64,000 bases of DNA. Origin: Cupriavidus basilensis OR16 (GTDB lineage Bacteria > Pseudomonadota > Gammaproteobacteria > Burkholderiales > Burkholderiaceae). The translations under genes were made by a program, and so were the position numbers. The stretch lies in NCBI RefSeq assembly GCF_000243095.1, contig NZ_AHJE01000029.1:1-64000 (forward strand), given 5' to 3'. Shown in pieces: positions 58,357 to 64,000 of the stretch. The notes below the pieces were generated by a model. It ran no database searches. It had not been told where the DNA came from and saw only the letters and a program-made list of their open reading frames with translations. Numbering within the stretch: the first letter of the stretch is position 1; every line of letters begins with the position of its first letter.

Positions 58357-59064
58357 ATGCACACCACAACCCACATCATCGACCGCCTGGACTGGCCAGG
58401 CATCGCCGCTCAACTGGACGCGGAAGGCTACGCCGTGCTACCCGGGCTGCTTACGCGGGAACAGGCGCGCACCTTGGGCCAGCGGGCCGGCCATGCCGAA
58501 GGCGTCCGCCGGGAGTCGCTGGCCTCTAGCGGCCTGGGCCAGGGCGACCTCTTCTATTTCGCGGAGCGCTTGCCGCTGTCGCTGGCGGCGTGGCAAGAGG
58601 CGCTCTACCATCATCTCGCCCCGATCGCCAACAGATGGAACACGGCGCTGGATGTCGCCTATCGCTATCCGGCAGGACTGCCTGAATTTCTCGAACGCAT
58701 CCACCAGGCGGGACAGCGCCGAAGGCAATCCAACCTGAGCCGGCTGGGCGAGGACGACTATCTCGCCTTGCACCAGCGAATCGATGGTGAGCACGTGTTT
58801 CCGCTGCAATGGGTGGCCTTGCTCTCCGAGCCCGGCAAGGACTTCACGGGCGGCGAGTTTGTCATGACCGAGCAACGCCCGCGCATGCAGTCGCGGCCCA
58901 TGGTGCTCCCGCTGAAGCTCGGCGACGCAGCGATCATCGCCACCGCCCAACGCCCATTCAAAGGCAGCAAGGGCTACTACCGCGTCAACCTCAAGCACGC
59001 CATCAGCCGCGTACGCGGCGGTGAGCGCCTCGGCCTGGAACTGTCGTTCCACGATGCCCCATGA
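58357..59064 (+). CDS. 2OG-Fe(II) oxygenase-like protein downstream of ada
   Basis: A 235-residue protein of the prolyl-hydroxylase-like 2OG oxygenase fold (GEHVFPLQWVALLSEPGKDF, then TGGEFVMTEQRPRMQSR; VNLKHAISRVRGG near the end; FHDAP). In the relatives I recall, the iron-binding HxD reads HQD; here it is HQR (His139-Gln-Arg141), with Asp143 two residues further, so the carboxylate ligand may be missing or shifted. The distal His is probably His214. It follows ada by 33 bases, the arrangement seen for oxidative DNA or RNA demethylation partners; I infer co-expression. ATG at 58357 (MHTTTHII) chosen. Confidence 0.82.
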   Translation: MHTTTHIIDRLDWPGIAAQLDAEGYAVLPGLLTREQARTLGQRAGHAEGVRRESLASSGLGQGDLFYFAERLPLSLAAWQEALYHHLAPIANRWNTALDVAYRYPAGLPEFLERIHQAGQRRRQSNLSRLGEDDYLALHQRIDGEHVFPLQWVALLSEPGKDFTGGEFVMTEQRPRMQSRPMVLPLKLGDAAIIATAQRPFKGSKGYYRVNLKHAISRVRGGERLGLELSFHDAP

Positions 59065-59293
59065 CGCGGTCATGAAGCCATCGGCTTGATGAACCAGGCC
59101 TGGGACTTGATGACTGTGCCACGGAATGCACATTTGACCAACGAGCGCTTCCCGGACTATCTTCTATCGTGTTCTCTGGTTGGCGGCGAAGCGCGCCATG
59201 GAAGCACTTCGATGAAGACGGGGGCCGCGCGTCACGACGCTCGCGCCCCGCTATCTGCAAATGAGCTGCAAATGAGCTGAGGACCCGTAACCT

Positions 59294-59524
59294 ATGTCAA
59301 AGACAACCAGGAAGCAGTACCTGAAGGCGCTCAACCGGCACCTGAAGAAGGCCTCGGCAGGCAGGTTCGATACCGTGTTTGTGTGCTATCCGCTCGGCAC
59401 AAAACCGAAGAACGCCACTGGCGTGACAGCAAGTGCACCTGCCGACGCACAGATCCTCGCAGTCATGGATGCCGTCCAGGCTCGGGTATTTGCCAAGTAC
59501 GAGGGCTCGGCAAAGCACGGATAG
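59294..59524 (+). CDS. Small hypothetical protein
   Basis: A 76-residue protein starting MSKTTRKQYLKALNRHLKKA: basic N-terminal helix, a central beta-like stretch FDTVFVCYPLG, and a helical end (DAQILAVMDAVQARVFAKY). I do not recognise a family. Composition is protein-like and the gene sits in an otherwise empty 530-base stretch, with GCTGAGGACCC ahead of the ATG as a weak ribosome site. Confidence 0.5.
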   Translation: MSKTTRKQYLKALNRHLKKASAGRFDTVFVCYPLGTKPKNATGVTASAPADAQILAVMDAVQARVFAKYEGSAKHG

Positions 59525-59594
59525 GCAGATGCTCCAGCAACGGCAGGCCACGCAGGCGCGCTGAAAGCGCCAAGCGTGGCCCCAGGCGTGGCGC

Positions 59595-60038
59595 CTAGGC
59601 GTTGGCCGGACGCCCGGTCTTGATGGCTTCGACTTTTGAGACCGCGCTCAGCAATTGCTTGGGCGATGTCGCGGCAAGCAGCAGCAATCCGGCTCGCAGG
59701 ATCTCGCTCTTCTTGATATGCACGCCCGACTCCAGGCATCGCTGCTTGAGTTCAGCAATCTTTGCGTAGTCGGACTTGGGCATGGTGAAGCTGTCGCGCA
59801 GCACCTTTTCCTTCTTGGCGCCCGGCGCTTTTTTTGGCACGGCTGCATTGGCTTGCGCTTCGGGCTTCGAAGGCTTGCTCTTGTCAGCCTTTGTCATAGC
59901 CTTCGTGACAGCCTTCTTGCTATCCGACCCGCGCGGCGCTTTCTGCTTGGTTGCGGATGCGCGGCTTTCGGCTACTTCTGCGCTCGTCGGAAAATAAAAT
60001 GCCTCTTTCGTCGGCGGCTTGATGATGGGTGAATTCAC
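59595..60038 (-). CDS. Ribbon-helix-helix-like DNA-binding protein with H1-like basic tail
   Basis: A 147-residue protein. Residues 25-75 are Lys/Ala/Ser/Pro-rich (KAVTKAMTKADKSKPSKPE, PKKAPGAKKEK), like histone H1 tails. The C-terminal part reads DSFTMPKSDYAKIAELKQ, then SGVHIKKSEILRAGLLLLA: one beta strand and two helices, the ribbon-helix-helix layout of CopG/Arc-type repressors. I chose the GTG at 60038 (MNSPIIKPPTKEA); the open frame upstream is in the promoter. A 24-bp near-palindrome begins 25 bases upstream, fitting autorepression. Small and clearly basic, so DNA binding is likely; partner genes are not evident. Confidence 0.7.
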   Translation of the reverse strand: MNSPIIKPPTKEAFYFPTSAEVAESRASATKQKAPRGSDSKKAVTKAMTKADKSKPSKPEAQANAAVPKKAPGAKKEKVLRDSFTMPKSDYAKIAELKQRCLESGVHIKKSEILRAGLLLLAATSPKQLLSAVSKVEAIKTGRPANA

Positions 60039-60062
60039 GGCAAATCTCGGGGCAAAAAACAG

Positions 60063-60086
60063 GATAAACAGTATATACCGTTTATC
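60063..60086. promoter_or_regulatory. 24-bp imperfect palindrome, likely operator of the RHH-like gene
   Basis: GATAAAC-A-GTATATAC-C-GTTTATC: outer 7-base arms and an inner 8-base palindrome, with a single mismatched pair. AT-rich within GC-rich DNA and directly upstream of the GTG start of the RHH-like gene. RHH repressors bind such sites as dimers of dimers. Confidence 0.65.
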
Positions 60087-60232
60087 GATGATTTCCTGCG
60101 CCGCGTCAGTTCGAATCCGCAGATGCGGCGCAGCCAGATCGCGTGAATCCGCGTCTGCGTGCCGGCGCACCCACCAATGCGCCGGCAACGGGACCAGGCC
60201 CGTGCTTCCCGGCCCCGGGAGCGCCGCTTGAA

Positions 60233-60919
60233 TTACTTGCCCGGGACCTCGGCGGGGACCCCGGAGCCGCTGCCGGCCGCGGTGCCTTGCCTGGGCCGGC
60301 GCACGGCCCTTACCTTCCCGCTGCTTCCGCCGCCGCAGAAGAACTGATCGCCGCCATCGGACTCCAGACCCGACACGATGACGCCGGGCGGCATCTCGAT
60401 GCTCTCCAGGACCTCGCCCGTTTGCGGATCGACTTGCCTCAATTCGCTCTGGTCACCTTCCCAGGTACCGTGCCACAACTCGCCGTCGACCCAGGTGACC
60501 CCGGTGACGAAGCGGCTGGACGCGATGGTGCGAAGAACCGCCCCGGTCTGGGGATCGACCTGATGGATCTTGCGCTCCCGATACTGCCCTACCCAGAGCG
60601 ACCCTTCGGCCCACGCGAGCCCTGAGTCACCGCCGCCGCCGGGCGCCGGGATGGTGGCGAGCACGCGGCCGGTCTGCGGATCGATCTTCTGAATGCGATC
60701 CTCGGCAATCTGGAACAGGTGCTGGCCGTCGAAGGCGGTTCCCGCATGCGCGGCAACGTCGATCGAGCGCAGGGTCTTGCCGCTCGCCGGATCGAGCGCG
60801 TTCAGCTTGTCGCCGGAGGCAAACCAGACTTGCTGACCGTCGTACGTGACGCCATGCACGCCGTCGACCCCCGCAAAGGGGCCATATTCACGGACGATAT
60901 TTGCGGTTGATCGTTTCAT
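60233..60919 (-). CDS. Beta-propeller protein (glutamine cyclotransferase/Vgb-like repeats)
   Basis: A 228-residue protein made of repeated blades: QVWFASGDKLNALDPASGKTL, HLFQIAEDRIQKIDPQTGRVL, SLWVGQYRERKIHQVDPQTGAVL, ELRQVDPQTGEVLESIEM. The xxxVDPQTGxVL repeat is characteristic of glutamine cyclotransferase-like and virginiamycin B lyase-like propellers. No signal peptide is evident, so it is probably cytoplasmic. It lies 9 bases after the winged-helix gene on the same strand and is likely co-transcribed. No catalytic residue can be assigned. Confidence 0.8.
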   Translation of the reverse strand: MKRSTANIVREYGPFAGVDGVHGVTYDGQQVWFASGDKLNALDPASGKTLRSIDVAAHAGTAFDGQHLFQIAEDRIQKIDPQTGRVLATIPAPGGGGDSGLAWAEGSLWVGQYRERKIHQVDPQTGAVLRTIASSRFVTGVTWVDGELWHGTWEGDQSELRQVDPQTGEVLESIEMPPGVIVSGLESDGGDQFFCGGGSSGKVRAVRRPRQGTAAGSGSGVPAEVPGK

Positions 60920-60928
60920 GTCTCCATC

Positions 60929-62148
60929 CTAATCATTCGGCAGTGGCGCGGGGAGTAACAAGGTCGTCGCGAATCCAGGCACGGGTGGGGTCATCCAGCG
61001 GCGCGCCCGGCCGCGCCCAAACGACTGCACCTTGCCAGCTGCCGCAAGCGAGTCGAGCGCCCGCTGCACGGTGCGCTGGCTCGCGCCAAGCGCAACCGAG
61101 AGCGCCGAGCTCGACCAGGACTCACCATCGGCGACGAAGGCCAGCACCGCCGCATGCGCCTCCTCAACCGGCCGCGCGAGCACGACAACCTCGCGGGCGA
61201 CGTGAGGCACCAGCGCAAACCCGCGCTTCGTCGCGCTCACGCCGGCCAGCGTCCCAAGCACCGCGCGAAGCCGCCCGACCTCGACGCGCAACCGCGCGCG
61301 ATGCGATTCGTCGGCGTGCTTGGCGCGGAATGCCCGCGCGATGAGCGTGTCCCTCGGGACGTCCGCGGGCCACGCTTCGCCCAGCGCGCGCGCGAGCGCG
61401 AACAACAGACGCCTTGCCAGCGAGACCACCGTGCGCGCGTCACGCACGGCATGACGGCAGGCGTCCACGACAAGCGCCTTCGATGCCAGCAGCGCTTCCA
61501 CCTCATCGAGCAGGAGGGGCCGTTCCTCGCCGCGCGCGATCAGGCGCGCCGCCGGCGAGTTCAGGATGAGGGATGCGCTCTCGACCTCCGCCGTCAGCGC
61601 GGGAATGCCGGCGTGGCGCGCGGCTCGCCCAGCCTGGACGAGCGCGGCGCGTGCCGCCTTTGTCCGCAGGCGCCGCATCGCGATGCCCGCCACGACCAGC
61701 GCGTGGGCGGCCTTCAACGCGGGCGGAAAGGGCGCGGGGTCGAGTTCGGCGAGCGTAAGCTCGGCCTCGTCGAGGCGCCCGATCAGGAGCAGGCGCCGGG
61801 CCTCCAGATACCGCGCATGCGCGGCGTTCACCCGGTCGCCGTGCTCCTCCAGCGTCGCCCGCGCCGCGTCGAGCGCCTTCGCGGGCCAGCCCAGGTCGCG
61901 CGAGACAAGCGCGATCTCCGCCTCGGCGACGACACATCTCGCGCGGGCCACGGCCTCTTTCGGGCCGAAGGCGCGCGCCGCGCTTCGCACCAGCGCCTTC
62001 GCGCGCACGAGATCACCGAGCTGCGCCACTCGGCGATGCCGCGAAGCGCGAGCGCGGGCGCGTCGCCGCGCAAGGCGACCCGGTTCAGCGCGCCGAGGGG
62101 GTCACCCGCGGCGAGCGCGCGCGCCGCGGCCGTGATCAGCGAATCCAT
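60929..62148 (-). pseudogene. Winged-helix/TPR-type regulator, frameshift near the N-terminus
   Basis: The start (ATG at 62148) reads MDSLITAAARALAAGDPLGA..., ALALRGIA in one frame, then continues as MAQLGDLVRAKALVRSAARAF in another after position about 62030, to a stop at 60929. The rest is a helical repeat region (KALDAARATLEEHGDRVNAAHARYLEARRLLL) and a C-terminal winged-helix-like part (SSSALSVALGASQRTVQRALDSLAAAGKVQSFGRGRARRWM). Together about 405 residues, a full-length member of a Burkholderiales regulator family I remember as uncharacterised. A GTG at 62029 gives a shorter in-frame protein, so some function may remain. It is divergent from the DUF899 gene. Confidence 0.7.
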
Positions 62149-62278
62149 ATGAATCCCAATCCCGCCACACTTGTCACTCCCCCCGTCCGGATGCCCGGCA
62201 CTAATCTATCACGACCACCAACCCACACGTTGTATCGCGCACTGAACGAACGACGATGGACACCCGACGGAGGAAAGC

Positions 62279-63046
62279 ATGATGACGCAACACATGACCG
62301 CGACACGCGAACAATGGCTGGCAGCGCGGCTCGAGCTGCTTGAGGCGGAGAAAGACCTGACGCGGCGCAGCGACGAACTCGCACGGCGGCGGCAGGCGCT
62401 GCCGTGGGTCCGGGTCGACAAGGCGTACCGGTTCGAGACCGACGAAGGCAGCGCCTCGCTGGCCGACCTCTTCAGAGGGCGCTCGCAACTCCTTGTCTAC
62501 CACTTCATGTTCGGGCCCGACTACAAGGCGGGGTGCCCGTCCTGCTCGGCGATCGCGGACGGGTTCGACGGCATCGTCGTCCACCTGGCGAACCACGACG
62601 TCACGCTTGCGGCGGTGTCACGCGCGCCGCTGGCGAAGCTGCAGGCGTACAAGCGGCGGATGGGGTGGACGTTCCCCTGGGCGTCCTCGCTCGGCAGCGA
62701 CTTCAACTTCGATGCCAACGTCTCGTTCACCGAGGCGCAACAGCGCGACGGGGCCGTCGAATACAACTACAAGCGCGGCGGCCACGCAATGGACGCAACG
62801 CCGGCACCGGAGCCCGTCGCCCAATTCGCAGCCACCTGCGGCACCGACGCGTCCACCTACTCGCGCGATCGGCCGGGCCTGAGCACGTTCGTGCTTGAGG
62901 ACGGCGTCGTCTACCACACCTATTCCACCTATGCGCGCGGCGTGGACGGGCTCTGGGGCATGTACCAATGGCTCGACCGCGCCCCCAAGGGGCGCAACGA
63001 AACGGGCATCTGGTGGCGCCGCCACGACGAGTACAACACGCGCTGA
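62279..63046 (+). CDS. DUF899 thioredoxin-like family protein
   Basis: A 255-residue protein with the DUF899 pattern: TREQWLAARLELLEAEKDLTRRSDELARRR, LPWVRVDKAYRFET, LLVYHFMFGPDYKAGCPSCSAIADGFDG (CPSC, thioredoxin-like site), LSTFVLEDGVVYHTYSTYARGVD. The CPSC motif suggests redox activity but the function of DUF899 is unknown. ATG at 62279 with AGGAAAGC ahead. It is divergent from the winged-helix regulator, which probably controls it, and is followed after 8 bases by the DUF2182 membrane protein. Confidence 0.9.
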   Translation: MMTQHMTATREQWLAARLELLEAEKDLTRRSDELARRRQALPWVRVDKAYRFETDEGSASLADLFRGRSQLLVYHFMFGPDYKAGCPSCSAIADGFDGIVVHLANHDVTLAAVSRAPLAKLQAYKRRMGWTFPWASSLGSDFNFDANVSFTEAQQRDGAVEYNYKRGGHAMDATPAPEPVAQFAATCGTDASTYSRDRPGLSTFVLEDGVVYHTYSTYARGVDGLWGMYQWLDRAPKGRNETGIWWRRHDEYNTR

Positions 63047-63054
63047 GCCAGGCC

Positions 63055-63879
63055 ATGGGCAACGCTGGCGCGACCGGGGTACGGGAGGCTGCGCGAGGCA
63101 TCGCCTCCGAGCGCGCCTTGCTGGGCCTCTCGGCGCTGCTCTTCTCCGCCTGCGCTGCGGTGACGATCGTCTGGTCCGCGTCCATGTCGGCAATGAGCGG
63201 GATGCCGATGCCCGGCGGCTGGACGATGTCGATGGCGTGGATGCGGATGTGCGGGCAGACGTGGGCCGGCGTTGCGGCGTCGTTCCTCGGCATGTGGGTA
63301 GCGATGATGGTGGCGATGATGCTGCCATCCCTGGTGCCCATGCTGTGGCGCTACCGCCAGGCGGTCGGCGGGACAGGCCGGGTGCGCCTGGGCCGGCTGA
63401 CCGCGCTGGTGGGCGTGGGGTACTTCGTGGTGTGGACCGCGTTCGGCATGGCGGCCTTCGCCCTAGGCGCCGCGCTGGCGGCGCTCGAGATACAACAGCC
63501 GGCGCTGGCGCGCGCCGTTCCGATGGCGGCCGGAATAGTGGTCCTGATCGCTGGCGCGCTCCAGTTCACCGCGTGGAAGGCGCATCGCCTTGCCTGCTGC
63601 CGGGAGGCACCGGGGCACAGCCGCGGGTTGCCGGCGGACGCCGGCACCGCCTGGCGGCATGGCCTGCGCCTCGGCCTCTACTGCAACTACAGCTGCGCCG
63701 GCCTGACGGCGATCCTCCTCGCAGTCGGGGTCATGGACCTGCGCGTGATGGCTGCCGTGACAGCAGCCATCACCGTCGAACGTCTGGCACCGGATGGCGC
63801 GCGCGCCGCGCGAGCCATCGGCGCCGTCGCCGTCGGGGTGGGGTGGTTCCTGATCGCGCGAGCCGCCGGGCTCGGATGA
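63055..63879 (+). CDS. DUF2182 membrane protein
   Basis: A 274-residue integral membrane protein with about seven helices and the Met-rich motifs of the DUF2182 family: SMSAMSGMPMPGGWTMSMAWM, MWVAMMVAMMLPSLVPMLW, and LACCREAPGHS followed by YCNYSCAGLTAIL. The Met/Cys/His-rich sequence suggests copper or other metal handling in the membrane; that is a proposal, since the family is uncharacterised. It is 8 bases after the DUF899 gene and should be co-transcribed. Confidence 0.85.
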   Translation: MGNAGATGVREAARGIASERALLGLSALLFSACAAVTIVWSASMSAMSGMPMPGGWTMSMAWMRMCGQTWAGVAASFLGMWVAMMVAMMLPSLVPMLWRYRQAVGGTGRVRLGRLTALVGVGYFVVWTAFGMAAFALGAALAALEIQQPALARAVPMAAGIVVLIAGALQFTAWKAHRLACCREAPGHSRGLPADAGTAWRHGLRLGLYCNYSCAGLTAILLAVGVMDLRVMAAVTAAITVERLAPDGARAARAIGAVAVGVGWFLIARAAGLG

Positions 63880-63898
63880 AATGGGCCGCCCGTCCTGG

Positions 63899-64000
63899 TC
63901 AAGGCATCGTCCAAGCCGTTGCATGTTGAGGCACCAGAAGCTGTGCGCAAAGCAGGCTGCCGATGCCCATCAGCCCGCCCCACCCCGTCCATGCGCTGGC
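63899..64000 (-). CDS. C-terminal end of a membrane protein, cut by window edge
   Basis: Reading leftwards from the window edge, the minus strand has an open frame of 33 residues ending at a TGA at 63899: WTGWGGLMGIGSLLCAQ, LLVPQHATAWTMP. It contains one hydrophobic helix and is convergent with the DUF2182 gene. A short frame proves little; composition is that of a membrane protein end. Confidence 0.35.
   Translation of the reverse strand, partial: ASAWTGWGGLMGIGSLLCAQLLVPQHATAWTMP

Noticed and set aside
59086..59280. 64-residue frame after the 2OG oxygenase gene
   Set aside because: No domain, and overlaps the presumed promoter of the small gene at 59294.
60063..60086. Near-palindrome as a LexA box
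   Set aside because: It does not match CTG-N10-CAG; the inner GTATATAC and outer arms fit a local operator better.

Overview
The window reads as chromosome of a high-GC betaproteobacterium of the Burkholderiaceae, most like Cupriavidus/Ralstonia. The reasons are the strong GC bias at third codon positions, the many LysR, GntR and LuxR regulators beside small catabolic operons, and gene orders such as iaaA-gsiA-gsiB-gsiC. The genus is inference from style, not from a database match. I found no rRNA, tRNA, CRISPR array, IS element or replication origin.

Layout: 1-5772 (minus strand) is a glutathione/oligopeptide importer operon with an isoaspartyl peptidase and an RpiR regulator; its solute-binding gene is broken. 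6075-8036 holds a YheS-like ABC-F ATPase and a TonB/TolA-like C-terminal remnant. 8248-11620 is lower in GC and looks acquired: an OsmC-YcaO fusion and a HAD phosphatase. 11979-16063 is a LysR/MFS/M81 peptidase locus. 16265-18676 is gene-poor (HNH nuclease, hexapeptide acetyltransferase). 18677-21650 is a three-gene zinc-ribbon/glycine-zipper-lipoprotein/membrane-protein module. 21854-24441 has a SnoaL-like protein and an EF-G paralogue. 24673-28895 couples a substrate-binding lipoprotein to a sensor GGDEF-EAL protein.

30036-37259 is an acyl-CoA-type catabolic operon (two SDRs, a saccharopine-dehydrogenase-like protein, an acyl-CoA ligase) followed by an AlkS/MalT-type LuxR regulator. 37283-50156 is mixed metabolism: two LysR regulators, a class IV aminotransferase, a CHRD protein, SDR, class I aldolase, J-protein, class A PBP, esterase, isochorismatase-like protein, methyltransferase remnant and aldo/keto reductase. 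50248-53607 is a GntR-lyase-DctA locus with two perfect 18-bp palindromes. 53625-60038 includes a Crp/Fnr regulator, Ada with a consensus Ada box, a 2OG oxygenase and a ribbon-helix-helix-like protein. 60233-64000 holds a beta-propeller protein, a winged-helix regulator, a DUF899 protein, a DUF2182 membrane protein and the edge of another membrane protein.

The most striking overall property is the number of damaged genes: gsiB, a zinc-ribbon membrane protein, a LuxR ATPase, a methyltransferase, a GntR regulator lacking its HTH, a GNAT remnant, a winged-helix regulator, and possibly rpiR, yheS and one SDR. Either this genome is eroding or the assembly carries many indels. The best leads for new biology are the zinc-ribbon envelope module, the SBP/c-di-GMP pair, the Ada protein that has lost three of four zinc ligands but keeps an Ada box, and the twin operators next to a regulator without a DNA-binding domain.
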